Shown piece after piece: positions 55,301 to 63,663 of a stretch of 64,000 nt of DNA (position 1 is the stretch's first letter; the number at the start of each line of letters is the position of its first letter). A model generated the notes under the pieces. The model saw only the letters and a list, made by a program, of their open reading frames with translations, was not told the DNA's origin and did not search any database. A program made the position numbers and the translations under genes. The stretch comes from Flammeovirga yaeyamensis (GTDB lineage Bacteria > Bacteroidota > Bacteroidia > Cytophagales > Flammeovirgaceae), in NCBI RefSeq assembly GCF_018736045.1, contig NZ_CP076133.1, forward strand, positions 1,054,001 to 1,118,000. The letters are read 5' to 3'.

Positions 55301-56506
55301 TTCAATAATTTGTTGAATAACGCTTTTAAATACACTCAACCGAATGACCGTATTGAAATATCATATCGAATAGACGATGTTAAATTATGTATAGACATAA
55401 AAGATACTGGCATTGGCATTACCGAAGAAGATATCCCACACATATTTGAGCGATTTTACAGATCCAAAGCAAGAAATACAATAAATGTAGAAGGAGCTGG
55501 AATTGGTCTTGCCTTTTCAAAACGTTTGATTGAAATGCATAATGGGGAAGTGACAGTTGAAAGTGTACCAAATGTGGAAACAATATTTACAGTTGTTCTA
55601 CCAATAGTGACAAAAAGTGTATCTGAAGAAATATATCAAGAGGAAAAAGCGACATTAAAAGTTGAAAGAAGTACACCAACCGAAAATATCACGATAAATG
55701 CAAACGAGAAAAAACTATCAGTAAATGTAGCTATTCAAAAAGCTTCCGTTTATTTGGTGGAAGATAACGTTGAGTTGAGAGACTTTATTTCAAATAGCCT
55801 GAAAGATACTTTCGAAGTAACAGCCTTTAACAACGGACAGTTATGTATTGATGCGTTAGAAAATGAGTGGCCCGACCTTATTGTTAGTGATGTATTAATG
55901 CCTGAAATAAATGGTTTTGAACTGTGTCGTAAAATAAAATCAGATATAAAAACAAGCCATATACCCGTTATTTTACTAACAGCTTGTGCTGAGCTACCAG
56001 ATAAAGTGCAAGGTTTGAGAGAAGGTGCCGATAGTTATATAACCAAACCTTTTGATATCCAATATTTGGTATCGAATATTGAATCGATATTAGTAACTAG
56101 AAAACAATTGCGGGAACGGTTCAATGTTAACATACCTCTAACACTTAAAGCAGAAGAATTCTCAGGTGCTGATGTTGCATTTATTGAAAAACTTTATGAT
56201 TTAATGGAGAAAAATTTAAGTAATCCTGAAATTGATATGGATTATTTCGCAAGACACCTTTACCTCAACAGGTCCTATTTCTTTAAAAAAGTAAAAGCAT
56301 TGACCAATCAAACTCCTTACGATGTATTAAAAGCATACAGAGTAAAAAAAGCGGCTGAATTTCTAACAACAGAAAATATGTCTATTGCTGATGCTTTTGT
56401 ATCTGCCGGTTTTAAGAATCGGCCTCATTTTAACCGTGTATTTAAAGAGCATCTAAAAATGACTCCATCACAGTATGTTGAAGATTTCAAGAACAAGAAG
56501 ACCTGA
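52394..56506 (+). CDS. hybrid two-component system sensor-regulator (HTCS)
   Basis: The protein has 1370 residues. Signal peptide 1-19 is followed by a two-part beta-propeller with repeated WVGTFYGLNRYDG, RIWIGTDMGI and LWVGTQGGLCK units (about 25-700), a Y_Y_Y domain (about 725-795; NSYYLKYRLHP ... FEAMASNSNGEW) and one membrane span (about 804-820). The histidine kinase (about 840-1070) has phospho-acceptor His859 in ISHEIKTPI, then FNNLLNNAFKYT and GAGIGLAFSKRL. A receiver with Asp1166 in IVSDVLMPEING and an AraC-type HTH (about 1270-1370) complete it. HTCS proteins bind an oligosaccharide in the periplasm and activate neighbouring carbohydrate genes. The likely targets are the beta-helix genes on both sides. 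Confidence 0.93.
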   Translation: MLKCFYLCILICSMELVVAQTPLNYTQQLTASDGLSYNDVTFTFEDSKKYLWVGTFYGLNRYDGYDFTVYKNSSKNTSLISNNIRCITEDSKGRIWIGTDMGISVYKYSSDTFTTVLSSSDDFAPTKGLFVSKLIEEPKSKNMYCFTEQNGIIVFDSAFQFVREYHFPDKAFYKEVSINDAIILDESNFLLSAMKGLVHFNKNTQKFVRIIDPQIQYSNSILGFDKNKILVTPHLGFAILSYKIEHNTFSYTLLSKDLQSYRFISATIDNLNNLWFGTFNNGLIRVNNLNKVLAAKPTTISKFELENELCKVRHILPTQTNTCWVSTRENGVYKFDSEDKPFHYVDDHFKTNPGVYPNKIITFSVLDSQRVFVNPNSKELELLNTTTKKNEEKYADFSSFSSAKLSNIFIDSKKNTWIRYANNTIIKLENNNKKFDIIQHENLQKQFNFREFVEDFYGNIWIHCRDYVYKLSLDGKGKLANCEVLKMHPFFIDNNFPKVSKIYPDPLLPYIWLGSNQNGLYRIKLEKEKALNSLPIEQFYTCENDKSTLIDNFVTTIKRAPNKDLWVGTQGGLCKAIEGERTLQFKRYTEQDGLTSNIIKNILIDKNSCLWIPTNFGLNYLDPSQQSIRKFYKEQGLPFDEFRPGSAILDNDIVLLSSDYGYFYFNTNIGKKVAKEHPILHFGKLKVFGTTISPGDTVDNRVLLQKNLNNTQNLQLNHNENSFSIELISPHYSNPNSYYLKYRLHPINTEWVKVTSNNKYIQFNALQTGKYVFEAMASNSNGEWTDVREIEITINPPWWNTLIMRMVYIILAIVFIYGIIKYRMKILRLQHSMQLKQIEKERVDEINKAKLQYFSNISHEIKTPITLIAGPAELLLNEYSNQPKLLKNLRIIQQQSQKVVQLINQVHEFQQSDAVHPKLNNSHFCLNIFLDEIIANFEFMANMHEKHLLLLHQDDTIFVYADKDKLERVFNNLLNNAFKYTQPNDRIEISYRIDDVKLCIDIKDTGIGITEEDIPHIFERFYRSKARNTINVEGAGIGLAFSKRLIEMHNGEVTVESVPNVETIFTVVLPIVTKSVSEEIYQEEKATLKVERSTPTENITINANEKKLSVNVAIQKASVYLVEDNVELRDFISNSLKDTFEVTAFNNGQLCIDALENEWPDLIVSDVLMPEINGFELCRKIKSDIKTSHIPVILLTACAELPDKVQGLREGADSYITKPFDIQYLVSNIESILVTRKQLRERFNVNIPLTLKAEEFSGADVAFIEKLYDLMEKNLSNPEIDMDYFARHLYLNRSYFFKKVKALTNQTPYDVLKAYRVKKAAEFLTTENMSIADAFVSAGFKNRPHFNRVFKEHLKMTPSQYVEDFKNKKT

Positions 56507-56660
56507 AGCCTTCTTTTTTGATCGACTAATTACTCAATGCAACCAACCAACATATAAAGAAAAAAGACCAAATAAGCTATTATACATTTGAACTTTAGAA
56601 AAGTTAATTGATTATTTTATAAAAATATAAATACCTGTAGTACAGTAAGTAGAGTGTGAG

Positions 56661-56726
56661 TATACGTAGAGTTCTAAGCTTTTTACTTACAGTTATATGT
56701 GTTAGAATCGATGTTCATAATATTGA
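56661..56726 (+). repeat. duplicated leader, copy 1
   Basis: The last 52 bases (56675-56726) are identical to 59810-59861 and sit upstream of the two paralogous beta-helix genes at almost the same distance. The 14 bases before them differ at 3-4 positions. Strong conservation in a non-coding leader suggests an operator, a promoter or recent duplication. Confidence 0.7.
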
Positions 56727-56768
56727 AGGTGACTTAATAGTGATTTACTAAATTTTAACAGCTACACA

Positions 56769-59525
56769 ATGAAAAGAATTATTTTACTTATACTAGCAAG
56801 TATATTATGGACAGGTATTTATGCTAAGGACTATTATCTTAGCAGTGTATCTGGTAGTGATACAAACGTAGGAACAAGTACCAATTCCCCATGGAAAACT
56901 TTATCGAAAATTAGTAGTGTACAACTAAGCCCCGGAGATAGAGTTTTATTTAAAGCAAACGAAACATTTAAAGGAGAATTTATTGTAAATGGATCTGGTA
57001 CTCAAGGTAGCCCAATTGTAATTACTTCTTATGGTACAGGTAGTAAACCGATTATTACAGGACAAGTCGGGGCAGCCGGAGGAGGAGATTATATGCAGGC
57101 TATTCTTGTCGAAAATAATGACAATATCGTATTTGATGGCCTTGAAGTACAAAACAACAGAACAGTAAACCGTAGTGGGGTAGACAGTAAAAAAGCCTTT
57201 GGCATCCACATTCGTAACTTTACTTCAAATAAATCTCTAAAGAATTTTGTGTTACGAAATATGACTTTAAGAAGTGTTTATGCTGTTCAGCCGATTCTTC
57301 ACAGAGAAGATTTTGATAACCTAGAGGTTTCAGCAATCAGGGTTTACAATCTCCCAAACACCCAGGATAAGGTGAGGAATATTCAAAATGTATTAGTTGA
57401 AGATTCGTACTTTACAGATATTCAGCGATTGGGTGTACACTTTAAGCACGATGGAGCAAATGCAGATGGAGTTGGTACCGATAAGATGAACAGAATCCAG
57501 GATGTGGTAGTGCGTAATTGTACTTTCGACCATTTAGGAGGTTCATCTGTATTGCCACAGCAAACTTACAATTGCTTAATTGAGCATAACATGTTTGACC
57601 ATCCGGGAGCGAGTACTGATCCAAGAATGCCAGGAAGGGGAAGTGCTGTGTGGAATTGGCATTCCATCAATACAGTAGTACAATACAATTCATGCATTAG
57701 CTCTAGAGGTTATTTAGATTCTCATGGAGCACACGTTGACAACGAAAATGACTACACATTTATTCAGTACAATTATATGATTGATTGTGAAGGTGGTTTT
57801 GTAGAAATTCTAGGAGGTAGTAACCATTCAGTTTACCGATTTAATGTGAGTGTGAACGACGGTTGGAGAGATGGTGGTGGTGTAACTGGATCATGGTGGA
57901 ACAGCAACCACACTATTTGGATTACTCCTGATATTATGAACAAAGCACCAGACCTTTGTGAGGTGAATTACATATATAACAACACAATGGTGCTTGACAA
58001 GAATTTCGAGACGTGTATTGAAATTGATGCTAAAGACACCCACATTTTCAATAATATCTTTTATACAACCAATGGTGGTGGAATAGGAACAAAACATACT
58101 GTAATAAAAACCAACAATGCTCCTTTTGTTGTAGACAACAATCTTTACTTTGGTAATATTGACTCAAGATTTTCTGGTTATGACAACAACCAAGTAAATG
58201 CGAATCCTTCATTTACAAATACAGGAACCGGAGCCGATAAATACCAACTGAATAGCGACAGCCCTGCCCTGCAAAAGGGAATTAAAAATCCTGGTCCGGC
58301 TATTCCTGGAGCAGGAACAGGTATATTTGCAGGTCTAACACCTTACCCAACTCAGGATTATTATGGCAACCCAGTTGATTATGCTTCAGGAAATATTAGT
58401 ATCGGTGCATATAACGGAGCAGGAAATAGTGCGGGTGAATCTGTGAGTGGAGTTTCTGTAACACCAAGCCAAGTGACTATTAATGTAGGGCAGACAGTTG
58501 ATTTAGATGAAACTGTTGAACCAGCAAACGCAGTAAACAAACAAGTTAGCTGGACATCTAGTAATTCAAATGTTGCAACGGTATCTAATTCGGGACTTGT
58601 AACAGCAGTTGGAGTAGGCTCTGCTACCATAACAGTAAATACCTTAGATGGTAATTATACTGCAACAGCAAATATTACTGTACAGTCAGAATCAGTTGGA
58701 TCTGATATGATATTGAACCCTGGTTTCGAATCTGGTAGCACTTCATGGACGTTTAATGGCTCATCTAGTGTTGTTTCTAACAACCAACGTTCGGGAAGTA
58801 ATGCTGGTTATATAAACGGAAGTGGGGGCATTGTTCAGATTGTAAATTTGATGGCTAACACGACTTACGAATTAAGTGCCTATGGGAAAGTAGGACAAGC
58901 AGGTCAATCGTTTTATTTGGGCTTAACAAATGAATCAACTGGAAATTTCATCGAAAACCGTTTATTTACGACTACTAGCTATCAAGCTCAGTCTATCACT
59001 TTCACAACCGGAAACAGTAACCTACAATATAGAATATGGAGTTGGAATGATGAGGGTGGAGCATACTATATTGATGATTTCACATTAACCATACTTTCTG
59101 ATACTACCGTTCCAGAATGGGAACCTAAAGCATACCCCCATGGAGCACAGGTGATGTACAATGGTATTTTATACGAAGTAGTTTGGAGCAGTGGCATTAA
59201 GACGGGAAGTTGCGTTCCTAGTTCTTGTAGTGGTTGGAAAGAAGTTAGTACAAATAACACATCTTCTGCACGAAATATAACTAATCAAACGAATTCAAAT
59301 ATTCAAGTTTATCCAAACCCTTCAACAGGAACTATAAACATTAATTTGAACGAAATGGAGGGGGTGCGTGAAGTGAAAATATTCGGACTACAAGGTGAGT
59401 TGGTGTTTAAACAACAGGTTACTACAGATAAAATCACCATAAATACTGGTAACTTAAAAGGGTTATTTGTTTTAACTGTACAAGGGCTATCACAATTCTA
59501 TTCAGAAAGAATAATTATTGAATAA
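56769..59525 (+). CDS. secreted beta-helix enzyme with BIG2 and carbohydrate-binding modules (copy A)
   Basis: The protein has 918 residues. Signal peptide 1-19 (IYAK) is followed by a right-handed beta-helix (about 20-550) that opens DYYLSSVSGSDTNVGTSTNS. Its conserved-looking core includes FKHDGANADGVG, DHLGGSSVLPQ, MFDHPGASTDP and SHGAHVDNENDYT. One BIG2 domain (about 558-640), a CBM-like jelly roll (about 644-776; NPGFESGSTSWTFNGSS), a CBM5/12-like module (about 781-827; WEPKAYPHGAQVMYNG) and a T9SS sorting domain (about 841-918) complete it. The helix is probably a lyase or hydrolase of an unknown glycan. A close paralogue follows. Confidence 0.65.
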   Translation: MKRIILLILASILWTGIYAKDYYLSSVSGSDTNVGTSTNSPWKTLSKISSVQLSPGDRVLFKANETFKGEFIVNGSGTQGSPIVITSYGTGSKPIITGQVGAAGGGDYMQAILVENNDNIVFDGLEVQNNRTVNRSGVDSKKAFGIHIRNFTSNKSLKNFVLRNMTLRSVYAVQPILHREDFDNLEVSAIRVYNLPNTQDKVRNIQNVLVEDSYFTDIQRLGVHFKHDGANADGVGTDKMNRIQDVVVRNCTFDHLGGSSVLPQQTYNCLIEHNMFDHPGASTDPRMPGRGSAVWNWHSINTVVQYNSCISSRGYLDSHGAHVDNENDYTFIQYNYMIDCEGGFVEILGGSNHSVYRFNVSVNDGWRDGGGVTGSWWNSNHTIWITPDIMNKAPDLCEVNYIYNNTMVLDKNFETCIEIDAKDTHIFNNIFYTTNGGGIGTKHTVIKTNNAPFVVDNNLYFGNIDSRFSGYDNNQVNANPSFTNTGTGADKYQLNSDSPALQKGIKNPGPAIPGAGTGIFAGLTPYPTQDYYGNPVDYASGNISIGAYNGAGNSAGESVSGVSVTPSQVTINVGQTVDLDETVEPANAVNKQVSWTSSNSNVATVSNSGLVTAVGVGSATITVNTLDGNYTATANITVQSESVGSDMILNPGFESGSTSWTFNGSSSVVSNNQRSGSNAGYINGSGGIVQIVNLMANTTYELSAYGKVGQAGQSFYLGLTNESTGNFIENRLFTTTSYQAQSITFTTGNSNLQYRIWSWNDEGGAYYIDDFTLTILSDTTVPEWEPKAYPHGAQVMYNGILYEVVWSSGIKTGSCVPSSCSGWKEVSTNNTSSARNITNQTNSNIQVYPNPSTGTININLNEMEGVREVKIFGLQGELVFKQQVTTDKITINTGNLKGLFVLTVQGLSQFYSERIIIE

Positions 59526-59546
59526 CCTGCTTAAAGAAAATTACAT

Positions 59547-59586
59547 GGAGCTGTGAAAAAGTATTTGCTTATTTTTTTACAGCTCC
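59547..59586 (+). terminator. rho-independent terminator of copy A
   Basis: GGAGCTGT pairs with ACAGCTCC, and AAAAA pairs with the T run before the right arm. The terminator of copy B (63190-63232) has the same outer arms. Confidence 0.7.
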
Positions 59587-59795
59587 TAATTCTTTAAAAC
59601 TAAGAAGTTTTCAAGAAATCAAATAAAAAAGTGATCACAAGATCATACATCTAGTACTCACTTAAGATTCGGTCGAATAACTCTCCCAAACACTCATAAA
59701 CCGAATTCAGAATATTAATCCAAAATCAACCTTGTCATACAAACTTCTATATTGAAAGTGTGTAAATGCCGCAAAAATAGTGATTTATAGATAAA

Positions 59796-59861
59796 TATAC
59801 GTGGAGTGATAAGCTTTTTACTTACAGTTATATGTGTTAGAATCGATGTTCATAATATTGA
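59796..59861 (+). repeat. duplicated leader, copy 2
   Basis: Matches 56661-56726, with 59810-59861 identical over 52 bases. It is followed after 47 bases by the ATG of the second beta-helix gene. Confidence 0.7.
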
Positions 59862-59908
59862 GTGAAATGTAATACTTACTTATTTACTAAATTTTAACAC
59901 GTACTGAA

Positions 59909-62900
59909 ATGAAAAGAACGTTATTTCTTATTTTAGCAAGTATTTTATGCTCAGCTATTTATGCCGAGGATTATTACCTCAGCAGTGTATCCGGAAGCGA
60001 TACAAACGCAGGAACTAGTGCCAATTCCCCTTGGAAAACTTTATCGAAAATGAATAGTATCCAACTAGGTCCTGGCGATAGAGTTTTATTTAAATCGAAT
60101 GAAACATTCAGAGGAGAATTTATTGTAAATGGATCTGGTACAGAAGGTAATCCAATTATAATTACTTCTTATGGTACTGGAAGTAAACCGATTGTGACAG
60201 GACAAGTTGGAGAAGCTGGTGGCGGAGACTATATGCAGGCTATTCTTGTCGAAAACAATGATAACATTGTATTTGACGGACTTGAAATTCAAAACAACAG
60301 GACGGTAGACCGCTATGATGTTGACAGCAAGAAAGCTTTTGGCATCCATATTCGTAACTTTACAGACAACACATCCCTTAAGAATTTTGTGTTCCGAAAC
60401 ATGACGTTTAAAAGTGTCTATGCGGTTGAGCCGATTCTCTACAAACCAGACTTTGATAAACTGGAGGTTTCAGCCATTCGTGTTTACAATATCCAAAACA
60501 CATTGGATAAGGTGAGGAATATCCAAAATGTATTGGTTGAAGATTCCTACTTTACGGATATTCAACGATTGGGAGTACACTTTAAACACGATGGTGCAAA
60601 TGCAATTGGAAATGGTACTGATAAGATGAACCGCATTCAAGATGTGGTTGTGCGCAATTGTACATTCGACCACTTAGGTGGCTCATCCGTATTGCCACAG
60701 CGCACCTACAACTGTTTGATTGAGCATAATATGTTTGACCATCCTGGAGCAAGTACTGACCCAAGAATGCCTGGAAGAGGTAGTGCTGTATGGAATTGGC
60801 ACTCGATTAATACAGTAGTTCAATACAACTCTTGTATTAGTTCTAGAGGCTATTTAGATTCTCACGGTGCACACGTAGACAACGAAAACGACTACACATT
60901 TATTCAGTACAACTACATGATTGATTGTGAGGGTGGTTTTGTTGAAATTCTTGGAGGAAGCAACAATTCAGTTTATCGATTTAACGTGAGTGTGAACGAC
61001 GGTTGGCGTGAAGATGGTGGTGTATCTGGAGCATGGTGGAACAGTAATCATACCATTTGGATTAGCCCTGATATCATGAATAAAAAACCAGTTCGTTGTG
61101 AGGTGAATTACATCTACAACAATACAATGGTGCTTGACAGGAATTTCGAGACGTGTATTGAGATTGATGCCAAAGATACCCACATTTTTAATAATATCTT
61201 CTATACGATTAACGGTGGAGGCATAGGTACAAAGCATACTGTAATTAAAACAAATGATGCTCCTTTTGTGGTAGATAATAACCTATATTTTGGTAATATC
61301 GACTCAAGGTTTACAGACTATGACAACAACCAAGTAAATGCGGATCCTTCGTTTACAAATATTGGAAGCGGAGCGGATAAGTATAAATTAAACAGTAACA
61401 GCCCCGCCCTATATAGTGGAATTACGAACCCAGGCCCTGCTATTCCTGGAGCAGGTACGGGTATATTTGTAGACCTACCACCTTACCCAACTCAAGATTA
61501 TTATGGGAATCCTGTTGACTATGCTTCAGGAAATATTAGCATCGGTGCTTATAACGGAGTAGGTGATAGTGGGGGTGAACCTGTGAGTGGAATTACTGTA
61601 ACCCCAAGCCAAGTGACGATTAATGATGGACAAACAGTTGATTTGGATGAAACTGTTGCACCTGAAAATGCTTCAAACAAACGAGTAAGCTGGACATCAA
61701 GTAATGAGTCGGTAGCTACAGTTGACGATTATGGTGTAGTAACAGCAATAGCTTGCGGTACAGCAAACATTACAGCTACAACATTAGACGGAGGCTTTAC
61801 AGCAACTAGCCGAGTGACTGTAAATATTCCTGTGTCTAGTGTTAGTCTTGTGTCAAGCACTCTTGATTTAACTGTAAATGACAGTTATCAGCTTACAGCA
61901 ACTGTTCTTCCTGCAAATGCTTGTACAAAAGAAGTAAGCTGGACCTCTAGTAATACTAATGTTGCAACAATATCCAATTCGGGGCGTGTAATGGCAATTG
62001 GAACAGGCACAGCTACTATCACCGTAAATACAATGGATGGTAATTTCTCTTCAACAGTAGATGTTACTGTAAGATCAGAACCTATTGAAACTAATTTGTT
62101 ATTGAATCCAGGTTTTGAGTCGGGCAGTGTTTCATGGACGTTTAATGGTTCATCTAGTGTTATTTCTAACAACCAACGTTCAGGTAGTAATGCCGGTTAT
62201 ATTGACGGAAGTGGCGGTATTTTTCAAATTATAAACTTGAATGCTAATACGACTTATGTATTAAGTGCTTATGGTAAAGTTGGGCAAGTAGGTCAATCGT
62301 TCTATTTGGGTTTAACCAATGAATCTACAGGAAATTTCATCGAAAACCGCTTATATACCACTACTAGCTATCAATCTCATTCCATTACTTTCACTACCGG
62401 TAGTGATAACTTACAATACAGAGTATGGAGCTGGAATGATGACGGTGGATCATATTATGTGGATGACTTTAAGTTGATTGAAGAAAATGATGACATTCCA
62501 GTAACTGGAGTTACACTAAATACAAATGCCGCATCTATAGATAGTGATGGAGAAGTAACATTATCAGCTTATATACTCCCTTCTAATGCAAGCAACAAAG
62601 CTGTAACTTGGAGTTCAAGTAATTTAGCTGTTGCAACGGTTAACAATGGTGTGGTAACTGCAGTTAGTGAAGGAACGGTACTTATTACAGCAACAACTTT
62701 AGATGGGAACTATACAGCAACAGCAGAAATAAATGTACTTACTGAAGCAACTGTTGCCGAATGGGAACCAAAAGCATATCCACAAGGAGCACAGGTGATG
62801 TACAACGGTGTATTATATGAAGTAGTATGGAGCAGTGGCGTTAAAACTGGAAATTGCGTTCCTAGTTCTTGCAGTGGTTGGAAAGAAGTGAGCACAAATA

Positions 62901-63169
62901 ACACTTCTTCGGCACGAACAATAACTGATAAAACAAATTCCAATATTAGCGTTTATCCAAACCCTTCAACAGGAACTATAAATGTTAATTTGAACGGAAT
63001 GGAAGGAGTGAATGAAGTAATGATATTCGGACTGCAAGGTCAGGTGGTATTTAAACAGCAAATTATTGCTGACAAAATTACCATTAATACGGGTAACTTA
63101 AAAGGTTTATTTGTTTTAACCTTACAAGGACCATCACAATTCTATTCAGAAAGAATAATTATTGAATAA
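59909..63169 (+). CDS. secreted beta-helix enzyme with three BIG2 domains and carbohydrate-binding modules (copy B)
   Basis: The 1086-residue paralogue of the preceding gene is nearly identical over the beta-helix (about 20-550). It shows the same core runs, such as DHLGGSSVLPQ, MFDHPGASTDP and SHGAHVDNEN. The tail is longer: BIG2 domains at about 557-640 and 641-723, a CBM-like jelly roll (727-857), a third BIG2 (864-944), a CBM5/12-like module (949-995; WEPKAYPQGAQVMYNG) and a T9SS sorting domain (1011-1086). Two BIG2 units have been gained (or lost in copy A). The extra spacers would move the catalytic helix further from the surface. The enzymatic reaction is not identified. Confidence 0.65.
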   Translation: MKRTLFLILASILCSAIYAEDYYLSSVSGSDTNAGTSANSPWKTLSKMNSIQLGPGDRVLFKSNETFRGEFIVNGSGTEGNPIIITSYGTGSKPIVTGQVGEAGGGDYMQAILVENNDNIVFDGLEIQNNRTVDRYDVDSKKAFGIHIRNFTDNTSLKNFVFRNMTFKSVYAVEPILYKPDFDKLEVSAIRVYNIQNTLDKVRNIQNVLVEDSYFTDIQRLGVHFKHDGANAIGNGTDKMNRIQDVVVRNCTFDHLGGSSVLPQRTYNCLIEHNMFDHPGASTDPRMPGRGSAVWNWHSINTVVQYNSCISSRGYLDSHGAHVDNENDYTFIQYNYMIDCEGGFVEILGGSNNSVYRFNVSVNDGWREDGGVSGAWWNSNHTIWISPDIMNKKPVRCEVNYIYNNTMVLDRNFETCIEIDAKDTHIFNNIFYTINGGGIGTKHTVIKTNDAPFVVDNNLYFGNIDSRFTDYDNNQVNADPSFTNIGSGADKYKLNSNSPALYSGITNPGPAIPGAGTGIFVDLPPYPTQDYYGNPVDYASGNISIGAYNGVGDSGGEPVSGITVTPSQVTINDGQTVDLDETVAPENASNKRVSWTSSNESVATVDDYGVVTAIACGTANITATTLDGGFTATSRVTVNIPVSSVSLVSSTLDLTVNDSYQLTATVLPANACTKEVSWTSSNTNVATISNSGRVMAIGTGTATITVNTMDGNFSSTVDVTVRSEPIETNLLLNPGFESGSVSWTFNGSSSVISNNQRSGSNAGYIDGSGGIFQIINLNANTTYVLSAYGKVGQVGQSFYLGLTNESTGNFIENRLYTTTSYQSHSITFTTGSDNLQYRVWSWNDDGGSYYVDDFKLIEENDDIPVTGVTLNTNAASIDSDGEVTLSAYILPSNASNKAVTWSSSNLAVATVNNGVVTAVSEGTVLITATTLDGNYTATAEINVLTEATVAEWEPKAYPQGAQVMYNGVLYEVVWSSGVKTGNCVPSSCSGWKEVSTNNTSSARTITDKTNSNISVYPNPSTGTINVNLNGMEGVNEVMIFGLQGQVVFKQQIIADKITINTGNLKGLFVLTLQGPSQFYSERIIIE

Positions 63170-63189
63170 ATCTTGGGTTAAGAGTACAG

Positions 63190-63232
63190 GGAGCTGTTTC
63201 GAAAAGGTTTTTACTAACCTTTTCACAGCTCC
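63190..63232 (+). terminator. rho-independent terminator of copy B
   Basis: GGAGCTGT ... ACAGCTCC outer arms with an inner GAAAAGGTT/AACCTTTTC stem. Confidence 0.7.
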
Positions 63233-63263
63233 TTTATCAATTAAAATTATACTTCCTTCAAAC

Positions 63264-63354
63264 TGGGATTAGAATGAATACCCTCAATATTTCTCGAGGT
63301 TATTTTAAGAAGAAAGTGGGGATGAGTCCTAAAGAATATATCAATATGAACTAA
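63264..63354 (+). pseudogene. relic of an AraC-family C-terminus
   Basis: NEYPQYFSRLF is encoded in one frame (63273-63305) and YFKKKVGMSPKEYINMN in the next (63301-63354, ending TAA). Joined by removing one T of the run at 63303-63306 they give the usual last helix of an AraC HTH (YFSRLFKKKVGMSPKEY). A second base surplus near 63269-63272 would restore GFNEYP. No upstream remainder is found, so only the tail survives. Confidence 0.6.
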
Positions 63355-63663
63355 TAAGGGAAAAATAAATTTTGGACAAAATAAACAGAGAGAGTTGATG
63401 TTTGTAAGTAAAGATGTATATTGTATTGCTGAATAAAATGTGATGGTGTACTTTAGTACTTAAAGCAAATTTTTACTAAAGCGGAAGCTGACTTTTTAAT
63501 TATACCACTAATTGTACAATTGTATTGGCGTATTCCTCATTGGATACCAAACCTATTTATTTATCTATGTATGTAGTGCAAGTATAATTGATTCGACTTC
63601 GAGGAGTGGCTAATAAAAGCGTGTAAATATCATAAAAGAAGACGTTAAGAAATTCAACATACT

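Larger units (their letters stand above)
59526..59908. other. 383-base intergenic region between the beta-helix paralogues
   Basis: It holds the terminator of copy A (59547-59586) and the second copy of the leader repeat (59796-59861). No gene. Confidence 0.7.
63170..63663. other. 494-base region with terminator and regulator relic
   Basis: It contains the copy B terminator (63190-63232) and an AraC-type C-terminal relic (63264-63354). From 63355 to 63663 I see nothing but AT-rich leader sequence. Confidence 0.6.

Noticed and set aside
58379-58630. Minus-strand frame over the BIG2 domain of copy A, and its counterpart at 61888-62172
   Set aside because: They lie opposite the same repeated Thr/Val/Ser-rich domain, where low-complexity codons leave the antisense frame open.
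59665-59706. ATTCGGT/ACCGAAT inverted repeat between the beta-helix paralogues
   Set aside because: Only 7 bases per arm with a 27-base loop; likely chance.
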